This document shows, piece after piece, positions 19,264-27,599 of a stretch of 64,000 nucleotides of DNA. The stretch covers positions 1-64,000 of the forward strand of contig CAYTMQ010000001.1 in assembly GCA_964438995.1 (NCBI GenBank), written 5' to 3'. The stretch comes from JABMMZ01 sp964438995. GTDB lineage: Bacteria; Bacteroidota; Bacteroidia; NS11-12g; UBA955. Made by a program: the position numbers and the translations under genes. The notes beneath the pieces were generated by a model. The model had not been told where the DNA came from. It was given only the letters and a program-made list of their open reading frames with translations, and ran no database searches. Numbering within the stretch: the stretch's first letter is position 1; each line of letters opens with the position of its first letter.

Positions 19264-20073
19264 TTAAAAGCCTGCTATGATTTGATATTTGTTGTTTTCT
19301 ATGATTAATTTTCTTGAAGTTCTGGTAGTAGAATCGTTTGCAATTTTTATTTTAGGTGAGCCAAAAATTCTAGAAATTAAAGTTTTATTGTTTTCATTGT
19401 TAGGTTCTACTTTAGCTATTTGGGAGGTTTCTATACTAACTGAAATATTGTCATTTACGGGAGTTGGTTTACTAGGAATTACTGTTTCTTTCGGTTTGTT
19501 GTCAACAATTTCAAGATGAGGTTTTGAATCTTCAATGATGATAGATTCATCTATTTTATTCTTAACAGTATTAAAATTTTCAGGTTCTAATTTATTTGTC
19601 GCCATAGATCTAACTTTTTCTTTCATGGATATGTTAGAATCTAATTTATCAGATGAATTTTCTGTAGGCGCTATCAAAGGATTTGAATTGGATGGTGCTG
19701 GTGGAATTTGAATCACTGGTGTTTTAGGTTTTGGCTTAACATCTGATGATTCAGCCACAATTTTGATATCCTGGCCTTGATTGTTTAAGGTAAGGTATAA
19801 GCCTAAACCAATCGCAAGAACTACCATAGCTGCAATGGCCATTTTAAAATTGAATACAACAACTTTGGTGGTTTTTTTCTTGAGTTTTGAGCTATCGAAA
19901 TCAATTGTTTCAACTGGGGTAATAACAGTTTGTTGCCAAGCTTTCCAAAGTTTTGAGTATTCTGGATCTGCTTGGATGGCTTCGAGCAATTTTTCTCGTT
20001 CTAAGCCAGTTATTTCACCTTCAAGAAGTTGAAACATGATATCATCTATATTGTCATTATCGATGTAATTCAT
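19264..20073 (-). CDS. Anti-sigma factor-like membrane protein
   Basis: A 269-residue single-pass membrane protein. The cytoplasmic N-terminus (about 1-70; FQLLEGEITGLEREKLLEAI, then DPEYSKLWKAW) resembles the helical sigma-binding part of short anti-sigma factors. A membrane helix (about 76-95) is followed by a Pro/Ser/Asn-rich periplasmic region ending in Lys/Arg-rich TRTSRKLIIENNKYQI. I see no FecR domain and no zinc motif. Its ATG overlaps the sigma-factor stop (ATGA), indicating coupled translation. The role is inferred mainly from position. Confidence 0.78.
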   Translation of the reverse strand: MNYIDNDNIDDIMFQLLEGEITGLEREKLLEAIQADPEYSKLWKAWQQTVITPVETIDFDSSKLKKKTTKVVVFNFKMAIAAMVVLAIGLGLYLTLNNQGQDIKIVAESSDVKPKPKTPVIQIPPAPSNSNPLIAPTENSSDKLDSNISMKEKVRSMATNKLEPENFNTVKNKIDESIIIEDSKPHLEIVDNKPKETVIPSKPTPVNDNISVSIETSQIAKVEPNNENNKTLISRIFGSPKIKIANDSTTRTSRKLIIENNKYQIIAGF

Positions 20074-20552
20074 ATGATGTTTTCTATACTTACTAAATAA
20101 TTTTTTAAGGTTTGTCGTGCTCTAAAAATGTAAACTTTAACTTGAGATTCATTTAATCCAGTGATATTGCCAATTTCAGCGTAATCATATCCTTCGTAAT
20201 CTCTAAGTAAAATGACAGTTTTTTGCATATCTGGTAATTTGTCGATTGCAGAATTAAGGATGCTTTTTAAGTCGGGTTGCGCAGCTTCTCTTCCTTTTTC
20301 TTTATGAAATTCGGGCATTTCCACCATCTTCTTTTCTCTTCTAATTCCATCTATCATTTTTCGATATGCTGTTGTAAATAACCATGATTTACATTTGTCA
20401 AAATCTACTTTTTTAATGTTCAACCAGAGGCTTTCAAAAGTATCTTGCACAATGTTTTCTGCATCCTCTTTTACATTTAGATTTTTATAAATAAATCTAA
20501 ACAACGGTTTGGCATGCAAATCAACTGATGTGTTATACTCTTTTTCAGTCAT
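20070..20552 (-). CDS. ECF RNA polymerase sigma factor
   Basis: About 160 residues. Region 2 includes LFRFIYKNLNVKEDAENIVQ and the promoter-recognition segment WLFTTAYRKMIDGIRREKK. Region 4 includes PDMQKTVILLRDYEGYDYAE followed by the helix-turn-helix IGNITGLNESQVKVYIFRAR. This is a typical short extracytoplasmic-function sigma factor. A TTG start nine codons upstream would lie inside a TATCTTTG promoter box, so I use the ATG giving MTEKEYN. It is the first gene of a sigma/anti-sigma/barrel operon. Confidence 0.93.
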   Translation of the reverse strand: MTEKEYNTSVDLHAKPLFRFIYKNLNVKEDAENIVQDTFESLWLNIKKVDFDKCKSWLFTTAYRKMIDGIRREKKMVEMPEFHKEKGREAAQPDLKSILNSAIDKLPDMQKTVILLRDYEGYDYAEIGNITGLNESQVKVYIFRARQTLKNYLVSIENII

Positions 20553-20576
20553 CTGATATCGGTTAAACGACTTAGG

Positions 20577-20584
20577 CAAAGATA
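20577..20584 (-). promoter_or_regulatory. Sigma-operon -7 promoter box (TATCTTTG)
   Basis: An exact housekeeping-type TAnnTTTG box on the minus strand, 24 bases before the sigma-factor ATG. Basal expression may therefore not need the ECF factor itself. Confidence 0.55.
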
Positions 20585-20594
20585 TAGTTACACG

Positions 20595-20618
20595 AGATTT
20601 AAATTTTTTTTTAAATCT
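20595..20618. repeat. A/T inverted repeat upstream of the ECF operon
   Basis: AGATTTAAA and TTTAAATCT form nine-base arms around six T. It lies upstream of the -7 box of the sigma gene and downstream of the L,D-transpeptidase-like gene. It could be an operator or a weak terminator; composition alone could also explain it. Confidence 0.4.
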
Positions 20619-20662
20619 TTACTGTGACTATGATTTGAAATTGAAAATGAGGTTATTAGAGT

Positions 20663-21304
20663 TTAGTACGACCAAAGGAGAACTGGCTTGGACTTAGATT
20701 TAAAGAAAGAATCCAATTTGGTCATGGCTAAATTTGAGAAAGCCGGACAACCCCATCCTTCTGGAGCGCCATTTGGATAGGTTTCAGAATTAGGAACATC
20801 ATCCCAACCATGAAGCACTATAAGTCGCTTAAGTGCATTATTGTTAGTGCTCTCCATACCAATTAAATTGTATTTGACATTGATGCCCCAGTTGCTATAC
20901 CCTCTTTGGGTGATTTTAAATTTACCCAACGATGAGCAATGACTTTCTGGAAGGTTGCTAAATTTGGGAGATGTTTTTGATTGGTCGCTGCCCCAAGGCG
21001 AATCGCCACAACCATGACTTACTACAAAACTATCAATAGCTTTTTGTTGAATTAAGTCAATAAGAAAAGCTCTTTTTTTGCCTGAATGTATCTGGTAATT
21101 GATGAATAGGGCAATAGTGGTATCAAACTGTTTGAGTTTAACATACTGCTTTGCCTGTTTTATTTTTGAAGCATATTTCTCTTTGTATATTGTGCTGTCT
21201 TTATGCGAATTGGCAATTGATAACTTGGAAAAAATAGCATTGTTTTTACCAAAGCATAGAGCAATACAAACACAAAGAACAATAAATGATACAACATATT
21301 TCAT
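20663..21304 (-). CDS. Murein L,D-transpeptidase catalytic-domain protein (YkuD_2-like)
   Basis: About 213 residues with an N-terminal signal peptide or anchor. The central part (IALFINYQIHSGKKRAFLID, then SHGCGDSPWG) and the C-terminal active-site region (LIVLHGWDD, then EGWGCPAFSN) match the YkuD_2 group. Its His and Cys (here His in LHGW and Cys in WGCPA) are the likely catalytic residues. SSLGKFKI is the usual product-loop motif. It probably acts on peptidoglycan cross-links in the periplasm. I prefer the ATG at 21304; a TTG three codons upstream is also possible. Confidence 0.85.
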   Translation of the reverse strand: MKYVVSFIVLCVCIALCFGKNNAIFSKLSIANSHKDSTIYKEKYASKIKQAKQYVKLKQFDTTIALFINYQIHSGKKRAFLIDLIQQKAIDSFVVSHGCGDSPWGSDQSKTSPKFSNLPESHCSSLGKFKITQRGYSNWGINVKYNLIGMESTNNNALKRLIVLHGWDDVPNSETYPNGAPEGWGCPAFSNLAMTKLDSFFKSKSKPVLLWSY

Positions 21305-21458
21305 TGGTTTCAATGAGTAACAGATTTTTTGTAATTTTATTGTTTATTTATCTTCATTTTTTGGTAAAAAATCTTCAGAAAGTAAGTCATTCGTCTAATA
21401 TTTTCATTTTTTAAATTTAAAAAAGCTACTATTGTTAAAACATTATAAATTTTAGCAT

Positions 21459-21830
21459 ATGAAACCTACAATTACAATTAAAATTAGTGGTCTTGTATTG
21501 CTTCTTATTTTAGTTATTAGTTCATGTAAAAAAGAAGAAACACCTTCGACCACCACAACCACACCAACAAAAACCCTTAACAAATCAACACTGACACCAA
21601 AGAAATGGTATAGTGAGGGCAGTTCGGTTATTCATGATTTCAAAGCAGGCGGCGCCTATGCAAGCAGTGGCTCATGGGCTTGGGTTGGCACAAGTGACAC
21701 AATGCAGATAGTGACACAATCTGGCTTTCCGGCAGTATACTGGAAATTTTTCTGGAATACAGAAACAGAGTGCAGCGCTATGAGAATAGATCAGAAAGTA
21801 ACTATGACCTTCAAAGACAAAGCTTGGTAA
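21459..21830 (+). CDS. Small lipoprotein, tandem paralogue 1
   Basis: A 123-residue lipoprotein with lipobox VISSC (Cys23) and a KKEE then Thr-rich linker. The C-terminal domain pattern is LNKSTLTPKKWYSEG, HDFKAGGAY, GSWAWVGTSDTM, YWKFFWNTETEC, ending in Trp. The next gene encodes a protein with the same layout. The fold resembles small lipocalin-like lipoproteins of Bacteroidota, but I do not recognise a named family. It is probably exposed on the outer membrane or faces the periplasm. Confidence 0.82.
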   Translation: MKPTITIKISGLVLLLILVISSCKKEETPSTTTTTPTKTLNKSTLTPKKWYSEGSSVIHDFKAGGAYASSGSWAWVGTSDTMQIVTQSGFPAVYWKFFWNTETECSAMRIDQKVTMTFKDKAW

Positions 21831-21895
21831 GAAATAAGAAATCAACACATTAGAGGAAAGTTTTAACATTGTTTGAATTGTCAAAAAGAATCTTA

Positions 21896-21903
21896 TATTT
21901 TTG
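21896..21903 (+). promoter_or_regulatory. -7 promoter box (TATTTTTG) of lipoprotein paralogue 2
   Basis: An exact TAnnTTTG box lies 24 bases before the ATG at 21928. A TTG at 21873-21875 is 20 bases upstream. The second lipoprotein gene therefore seems to have its own promoter. Confidence 0.55.
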
Positions 21904-21927
21904 ACCTTCACAATATAAATTTTCCAT

Positions 21928-22275
21928 ATGAACAAATTTTTAACTCTAACATTTATTGCATTCATTACATTAACATTAGGCTCTTGTAAAAAAGACGACA
22001 CTTCAAGTTCACAATCGCTTAACAAAGCTACTTTAACCAACAACAAAGATTGGTACAGTAAAGGTGGCGCAACCATTCACATTTTCAAATCAAACGGTGT
22101 GTATTCAAACACTGGTACATGGAAATGGAAAAACAGCTCTGATACAATGGAAATTGTAACTAGCAGTGGTGGTTTCAAAACATATTGGAAGTTCTACTGG
22201 AACACTGATAATGAGATGAGCTGTCAAAAAGTGGGTACGTCATCAGCAGAGACTTATAAAACCCAAATGTGGTAA
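21928..22275 (+). CDS. Small lipoprotein, tandem paralogue 2
   Basis: A 115-residue lipoprotein with lipobox TLGSC followed by KKDD. The body matches its upstream neighbour: LNKATLTNNKDWYSKGG, IHIFKSNGVY, GTWKWKNSSDTM, YWKFYWNTDNEM, and a final Trp. The two clearly come from a duplication but have diverged at most positions outside these motifs. The gene has its own promoter and a strong terminator 20 bases after its stop. Confidence 0.85.
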   Translation: MNKFLTLTFIAFITLTLGSCKKDDTSSSQSLNKATLTNNKDWYSKGGATIHIFKSNGVYSNTGTWKWKNSSDTMEIVTSSGGFKTYWKFYWNTDNEMSCQKVGTSSAETYKTQMW

Positions 22276-22295
22276 TAAAGTTGAGAACAGTATTG

Positions 22296-22325
22296 AAAAG
22301 CCGAGGTAATTATCTCGGCTTTTTG
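22296..22325 (+). terminator. Rho-independent terminator
   Basis: A ten-bp perfect stem (22296-22305 with 22314-22323) with an 8-base loop, followed by T, ends transcription after the lipoprotein pair. Confidence 0.85.
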
Positions 22326-22383
22326 CGTATTATATTCTTGATAACCGTTAAAAATATGTTCATTTGATTCGCTTTAAAATGTA

Positions 22384-22391
22384 TAATTTTG
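22384..22391 (+). promoter_or_regulatory. thyA promoter: -7 box TAATTTTG with upstream TTG
   Basis: An exact TAnnTTTG box lies four bases before the thyA ATG. A TTG at 22364-22366 is 17 bases upstream. A leaderless mRNA is predicted for the thyA operon. Confidence 0.65.
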
Positions 22392-22395
22392 AAAC

Positions 22396-23193
22396 ATGTC
22401 GAACGAATATGAAATTTTCCTAGAGCATGTCTATAAAAATGGGTCCCTAAAAAGTGACAGAACTGGCACTGGGACTAAGAGTGTATTTGGGTATCAGATG
22501 AGATTCGATTTGAACAAAGGTTTTCCATTGGTAACCACAAAAAAAGTACATCTTAAGTCTATAATTCACGAATTGCTTTGGTTTTTGAAAGGAGATACCA
22601 ACATTGCCTATTTGAAAGAGAATGGTGTATCAATTTGGGATGAATGGGCTGATGAAAACGGTAATTTAGGTCCAGTTTATGGGAAACAATGGCGCTCTTG
22701 GGCATGTTCTGATGGTAGAGTGATAGACCAAATAACGGAAGTTATTGAAACCATTAAAAAGAATCCAGATAGCAGAAGAATGATAGTTTCGGCATGGAAT
22801 CCTGCTGATTTACCGCAAATGGCTTTAGCTCCTTGTCATTGTCTATTTCAATTTTACGTAGCAGACGGCAAATTATCTTGTCAACTATATCAAAGAAGCG
22901 CAGATATTTTTTTAGGTGTTCCATTTAACATCGCTTCTTATGCCTTGCTTACAATGATGCTAGCACAAGTTACAGGATTACAATATGGAGATTTTGTACA
23001 CACATTTGGAGATTCACATATATACACCAACCACTTCGAACAGGTTGAATTGCAACTGAGCAGAGAGCCAAAGCAATACCCAACTATGAAAATAAATCCT
23101 GAAGTGACTTCATTGTTCGATTTTACATTTGAAGATTTCAAATTAGAAAACTACGACCCACATCCTGCCATTAAAGCACCAGTTGCTGTCTAA
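22396..23193 (+). CDS. thyA: Thymidylate synthase
   Basis: A folate-dependent enzyme making dTMP from dUMP. Its 265 residues match the E. coli ThyA length. Motifs include DRTGTGTKSVFGYQ, the catalytic Cys in LAPCHCLFQFYV, CQLYQRSADIFLGVPFNIAS and HIYTNHFEQ. It heads an operon with ftsX, DUF3098 and uppP; folA, often adjacent elsewhere, is absent here. Confidence 0.98.
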   Translation: MSNEYEIFLEHVYKNGSLKSDRTGTGTKSVFGYQMRFDLNKGFPLVTTKKVHLKSIIHELLWFLKGDTNIAYLKENGVSIWDEWADENGNLGPVYGKQWRSWACSDGRVIDQITEVIETIKKNPDSRRMIVSAWNPADLPQMALAPCHCLFQFYVADGKLSCQLYQRSADIFLGVPFNIASYALLTMMLAQVTGLQYGDFVHTFGDSHIYTNHFEQVELQLSREPKQYPTMKINPEVTSLFDFTFEDFKLENYDPHPAIKAPVAV

Positions 23194-23205
23194 ACCTATA
23201 ACACA

Positions 23206-24084
23206 TTGAATCCAGAAAAAAATTATAAGAAACGAACCTCTTTTTGGCCAACCATCATCAGTATGTCTTTGGTGCTTTTTATTGTTGGTTTGTTAGGCAT
23301 CATTTCTATTTATGCCAAACATTTAGAAGATTTCTATCAAGGCAATTTTGAAGTATTTGTGTACTACACCGATACTACAAACATTGAAGATGCAAAACAT
23401 ACTGAAAAACTCATTAAAGTCAATCCTTTTGTCAATAGCACGGAGTTTATTGATAAAGACATTGAAGCAAAGAAAGAAATCAGTCAGACCGGCAATGATT
23501 TCATTAAGACATTGGGTTACAATCCATACCCGCATGCACTTAAAATCAATATTAAGCCAGAATTTACGGTTGATGGCAAAATGGAATTGATAGAAAGTCA
23601 GCTGCGCAAGATGCCTTTTGTTGACGATGTTAGCTATGCTAAAGATGATTTGGGTAAAAACATTCTAACACAAATCAATAAAAACTTCAGAACGGTTGAG
23701 TATATTTTGTTGTCTTTGGCTGCAATATTGTTGTTGATTAGTTTGGCTTTAATCAACAGCACAGTGCGTATCAACATGTTTGCAAGAAGATTTTTGATCA
23801 AGAGTATGCAATATGTAGGCGCTTCAGATTGGTTCATTATTCGACCATTTTTGGGCATGTATTTGATTTACGCATTGGTTTCAGCAGCAATCTCAGTTTC
23901 TATGCTGTTTGGTGTTGTTTATCTGTCAGAATCGTATCTTAATCAAAATAATTGGCAATTATTTTTAACTAAGTATTTACTATTAGCTGGATTTTTATTA
24001 GTTTTGGCGATAGTTATTTCGTTAATAAGTGTATACTTCTCAACGAAAAGATATTTAAGATTAAAAATAGACCAGCTTTACTAA
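23206..24084 (+). CDS. ftsX: Cell division protein FtsX-like permease
   Basis: A 292-residue membrane protein with FtsX topology. A cytoplasmic start precedes the first helix (about 15-37), a periplasmic domain (about 40-165) contains the two-lobed ECD pattern, and three C-terminal helices surround the segment ALINSTVRINMFARRFLIKSM. With FtsE it normally controls septal peptidoglycan hydrolases; ftsE is not in this window. The start is a TTG 12 bases after the thyA stop. Confidence 0.92.
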   Translation: MNPEKNYKKRTSFWPTIISMSLVLFIVGLLGIISIYAKHLEDFYQGNFEVFVYYTDTTNIEDAKHTEKLIKVNPFVNSTEFIDKDIEAKKEISQTGNDFIKTLGYNPYPHALKINIKPEFTVDGKMELIESQLRKMPFVDDVSYAKDDLGKNILTQINKNFRTVEYILLSLAAILLLISLALINSTVRINMFARRFLIKSMQYVGASDWFIIRPFLGMYLIYALVSAAISVSMLFGVVYLSESYLNQNNWQLFLTKYLLLAGFLLVLAIVISLISVYFSTKRYLRLKIDQLY

Positions 24085-24092
24085 GAACTTAT

Positions 24093-24359
24093 ATGGCAGC
24101 TCCACAAAAAAATAAAAACGTTAAAACAGTAGAAAAGAAAGTAGTAAACAATTTCATGGTGTTTAAAAAACAAAACTATGTATTGTTAGCCGCTAGCCTA
24201 GCAGTTATAGTGCTTGGTTTTATTGTCATGGGCATGGGTAAAGACAAGCCATTCGACGATCCAATGAAAATTACTGTAGCTCCTATCATTGTTCTACTTG
24301 GATTTGCGCTTGGCGTATTCTCTATTTTGTATACTCCGAAATCAGAGGACAATCAATAA
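24093..24359 (+). CDS. DUF3098 family small membrane protein
   Basis: An 88-residue protein with a Lys-rich start and two membrane helices (about 30-48 and 62-80) around the conserved GMGKDKPFDDPMKI loop. This family is widespread in Bacteroidota and usually sits between ftsX and uppP, as here. Its function is unknown; the context suggests a role in envelope assembly. Confidence 0.92.
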   Translation: MAAPQKNKNVKTVEKKVVNNFMVFKKQNYVLLAASLAVIVLGFIVMGMGKDKPFDDPMKITVAPIIVLLGFALGVFSILYTPKSEDNQ

Positions 24360-24366
24360 TTCTTAG

Positions 24367-25182
24367 GTGAATCTTCTCGAATCAATAATTGTAGCCATAG
24401 TAGAAGGTCTTACAGAATATTTGCCTGTATCTTCTACTGCTCACATGATTTTTACTAGCAGCTTTTTTGGTAACGAAAAAGACGAATTTGTAAAAATGTT
24501 TCAAGTTTCTATACAATTTGGCGCCATACTAGCAGTAGTTGTAGCCTATTGGAAAAAATTCTTCAACTTTACCAATTTTCAATTTTATATCAAACTAGCT
24601 TTTGCAGTTGTGCCCGCGTTGGTTTTGGGCTATTTGTTTGATGATGCCATTGAATCAGTTTTAGAAAAACCCGTTCCCATCGCTATTGTGATGGTGCTTG
24701 GAGGTATTATATTATTGTTTATAGAGAAGTTTTTTACTCAACACACTGTTACAGATGAAAAAGACATCACTATAAAATCTGCAGTAACAATTGGTTTTTG
24801 GCAATGTTTGGCAATGATGCCAGGTGTAAGTCGTTCGGCCGCTTCTATCATTGGAGGGTTACAACAAAAACTCAATAGAACTACTGCAGCTGAATTCTCA
24901 TTCTTTTTAGCTGTACCTACTATGCTTGCCGTAACGGCATATTCTGTCTTTTTAAAAGATTGGAATTACAATGGAACAGAGATGAAAGGCATTGGAATGA
25001 TAACTGCTAATAACGATAATCTTATTGTATTTTTAGTAGGTAATCTCGTAGCATTTATAGTTGCTTTAATAGCGATTAAATCATTTGTAGGGTTTTTAAA
25101 TAAGTATGGTTTTAAACCATTTGCCTGGTACAGAATAATCATAGGCATTCTAATTCTGATATTCTTTTCGAATCAGAATTAA
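24367..25182 (+). CDS. uppP: Undecaprenyl-diphosphatase
   Basis: An inner-membrane BacA-type phosphatase recycling undecaprenyl pyrophosphate, the lipid carrier for peptidoglycan and O-antigen. Its 271 residues include the catalytic motifs EGLTEYLPVSSTAH and PGVSRSAAS and multiple membrane helices. The start is GTG. The stop overlaps that of the convergent gene in a shared TTAA. Its place after ftsX and DUF3098 is the usual Bacteroidota arrangement, although truB is missing. Confidence 0.96.
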   Translation: MNLLESIIVAIVEGLTEYLPVSSTAHMIFTSSFFGNEKDEFVKMFQVSIQFGAILAVVVAYWKKFFNFTNFQFYIKLAFAVVPALVLGYLFDDAIESVLEKPVPIAIVMVLGGIILLFIEKFFTQHTVTDEKDITIKSAVTIGFWQCLAMMPGVSRSAASIIGGLQQKLNRTTAAEFSFFLAVPTMLAVTAYSVFLKDWNYNGTEMKGIGMITANNDNLIVFLVGNLVAFIVALIAIKSFVGFLNKYGFKPFAWYRIIIGILILIFFSNQN

Positions 25183-26237
25183 TCTATCCAATCTGCAATA
25201 AACAAGTTGGTGTCTCTTGTTCCACCATTATTTCTATTGCTACTCCAAATCAACTTCTTACCATCAGGACTGAACATAGGGAATGCGTTGAAGTTACTCT
25301 TATGAGAAATCTTGGTTAAATTGTTGCCATCAATGTCAATCATATACAATTGAAAAGCATATCCTCTAGGTGAAGCATGGTTACTAGAAAAAATTATTTT
25401 CTTACCTGAAGGATGGAAGTATGGTGCCCAATTGGCTTTTCCGAGACTTGTAACTTGTTTTAAGTTTTGCCCATTGGTATCAACCACATAAATTTCCATA
25501 TTTGTAGGGGCTACCAAGCCTTGAGCAAGTAAATCTTTGTATTCTTTGATGTCTTCTTCAGTTTTTGGTCTAGAAGCTCTAAAAACCAACTGTTTTCCAT
25601 CAGGTGAGAAAAAAGCACCTCCATCATATCCCAAACCAAATGTGATTTGTTTTAATCCGGTTCCATCAATGTTCATTAACCACAGTTCTAAATCGCCACT
25701 TCTTGTGCTTGTAAAAACTATTTTATCGCCTTTCGGACTTACAGTAGCTTCAGCATCATAACCCCAAGTGTCTGTCAGTTGCTTTTGAACTTTGCCAGTC
25801 AAATCAGAAACGAAAATATCGAATTCAGGATAGATTGGCCATAAGTATTTTGCTTTAGGATTGTAAGGTATAGCAGCAGGACAAGTATCCATGTGGTGAT
25901 GCGTACTTGCAAATAGTATTGATTTATCACCAGGCATGTAATAAGAACAAGTTGTTCTTCCTTTTCCTGTGCTGATTAATTGCGCTTTATAAGCTTGCAT
26001 TTGCTTGGTAGCTCTTTTGATGTGCATTGAGTAAATTTGATCACATTTTAAGCCCCATTTTGGATTATTGGTTTGAAAACTGATGTATTTTCCATCAAAA
26101 CTAAAATACGCTTCAGCATTATCACCGCCAAAAGTTAATTGTTTGATGTTTTTTAAATGCTTTTCAGTGGTATCTTGAGATTGACCTAACAATATCAAAG
26201 GCAACATGAAAAGAAACAGAAGAAAATTTTTAAACAT
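25179..26237 (-). CDS. Exported TolB-like beta-propeller protein
   Basis: A 352-residue protein with a signal peptide (ending near LLGQ) and a chain of TolB/PD40 repeats, for example PKGDKIVFTSTRSGDLELWL, SPDGKQLVFRASR, HPSGKKIIFSSNH and SPDGKKLIWSSNR. The repeats form a periplasmic propeller, usually for protein binding. It lacks the TolB N-terminal domain and is not next to pal or tolA. Its role is unknown; it may monitor or bind envelope proteins. Confidence 0.88.
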   Translation of the reverse strand: MFKNFLLFLFMLPLILLGQSQDTTEKHLKNIKQLTFGGDNAEAYFSFDGKYISFQTNNPKWGLKCDQIYSMHIKRATKQMQAYKAQLISTGKGRTTCSYYMPGDKSILFASTHHHMDTCPAAIPYNPKAKYLWPIYPEFDIFVSDLTGKVQKQLTDTWGYDAEATVSPKGDKIVFTSTRSGDLELWLMNIDGTGLKQITFGLGYDGGAFFSPDGKQLVFRASRPKTEEDIKEYKDLLAQGLVAPTNMEIYVVDTNGQNLKQVTSLGKANWAPYFHPSGKKIIFSSNHASPRGYAFQLYMIDIDGNNLTKISHKSNFNAFPMFSPDGKKLIWSSNRNNGGTRDTNLFIADWID

Positions 26238-26253
26238 TGTAATTAAAGGTTTG

Positions 26254-26261
26254 CAAAATTA
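26254..26261 (-). promoter_or_regulatory. -7 promoter box (TAATTTTG) of the TolB-like gene
   Basis: An exact TAnnTTTG box on the minus strand, 16 bases before the ATG. Confidence 0.5.
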
Positions 26262-26339
26262 AAACTATATGAACAAATTATTGCAGAAAAAGTTTGGATT
26301 TATAATACTTAAACTACTGATAATTAGCAAATAAATAGA

Positions 26340-27512
26340 TTAGTATGTAAAAGTGCCAAATGAACTTTGTATGGTCAACTGCTTTTTAGCAGCACTTTCA
26401 ACTCTTCCAATAATTTTAGATGCGATGTTGAATTGAGATGCTATTTTCATCAAGTTTTCAGCTGTTTGTTCTGAAACATACAGCTCCAAACGATGCCCCA
26501 TATTAAAGACTTTGTACATCTCTTCCCAAGCAGTTTGACTTTGTTCTTGTATGGTCTTGAACAATACAGGTGTTTCAAACAAATTATCTTTTATGATGTG
26601 CAATGGGTCTTTAACAAAGTGCATGATTTTGGTTTGTGCACCACCAGTACAATGAATCATGCCATGAATATCAGCTCTGTGTTCTGCTAAAATAGCTTTT
26701 ACCAAAGGGGCATACGTGCGTGTTGGAGATAAAACCATTTGTCCAGCATTTAAAGGAATTCCAGCAACAGCATCCGTAACTTTCAAAGCGCCTGTATAAG
26801 CCAAATCGTGGCTAAGTAAATCATCAAAAGTTTCAGGGTATTTTTCTCTGTATATAGATGAAAACACATCATGTCTAGCACTGGTTAAGCCATTGCTTCC
26901 CATGCCGCCATTATACATTTTTTCGTAAGTAGCTTGTCCATCACTTGCAAAAGCGACAATGACATCGCCAGCTTTAATGGTATGATTAGAAATGATATCT
27001 GATCGTTTTGCTCTTGCAGTAACAGTAGAATCAACAATAACAGTCTTTACCAAATCACCTACATCTGCAGTTTCGCCACCACCACTGATGATGTTAACGC
27101 CGAATGGTTTTAAACTCTCTATAAATTCTTCAGTACCATTAATAATTTCAGCGATTACTTCTCCAGGTATGCGTTTTTTATTTCTACCAATTGTGCTAGA
27201 TAATAAAAAGTTGTCAGTGATGCCAATACAAAGTAAATCATCAATATTCATCACGATGGCATCTTGAGCAATACCTCTCCAAACAGAAATATCACCTGTT
27301 TCTTTCCAATACAAATACGCTAGACTACTTTTGGTGCCGGCTCCATCTGCATGAATGACGTTACAATAATCGTTATCCTGACCAAGTATATCTGGAATGA
27401 CTTTGCAAAATGCCTGAGGAAATAAACCTTTATCAATATTTGCAATGGCTTTGTGAACGTCTTCCTTTTGAGAAGAAACGCCTCTTTCTGCGTATTTATC
27501 TGTTGGCTGCAT
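26340..27512 (-). CDS. purM: Phosphoribosylformylglycinamidine cyclo-ligase (AIR synthase)
   Basis: An ATP-dependent purine biosynthesis enzyme converting FGAM to AIR. Its 390 residues fit the longer, diverged Bacteroidota form. Markers are DKYAERGVSSQKED at the start, HADGAGTKSSLAY, VMNIDDLLCIG, IISGGGETADVGD, ASDGQATYEKMYNGGMGSNG and HCTGGAQTKI. The ATG is eight bases after a promoter box. It is not clustered with other purine genes here. Confidence 0.93.
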   Translation of the reverse strand: MQPTDKYAERGVSSQKEDVHKAIANIDKGLFPQAFCKVIPDILGQDNDYCNVIHADGAGTKSSLAYLYWKETGDISVWRGIAQDAIVMNIDDLLCIGITDNFLLSSTIGRNKKRIPGEVIAEIINGTEEFIESLKPFGVNIISGGGETADVGDLVKTVIVDSTVTARAKRSDIISNHTIKAGDVIVAFASDGQATYEKMYNGGMGSNGLTSARHDVFSSIYREKYPETFDDLLSHDLAYTGALKVTDAVAGIPLNAGQMVLSPTRTYAPLVKAILAEHRADIHGMIHCTGGAQTKIMHFVKDPLHIIKDNLFETPVLFKTIQEQSQTAWEEMYKVFNMGHRLELYVSEQTAENLMKIASQFNIASKIIGRVESAAKKQLTIQSSFGTFTY

Positions 27513-27520
27513 GGAGTTTG

Positions 27521-27528
27521 CAAAGGTA
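27521..27528 (-). promoter_or_regulatory. purM -7 promoter box (TACCTTTG)
   Basis: An exact TAnnTTTG box on the minus strand, eight bases before the purM ATG, predicting a nearly leaderless mRNA. Confidence 0.6.
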
Positions 27529-27599
27529 CAAAAAATAATGTAATAATTGGTTTTACGGACCTATTAGCCTATCCAACTTTCTATCAATATTGACAAGTT

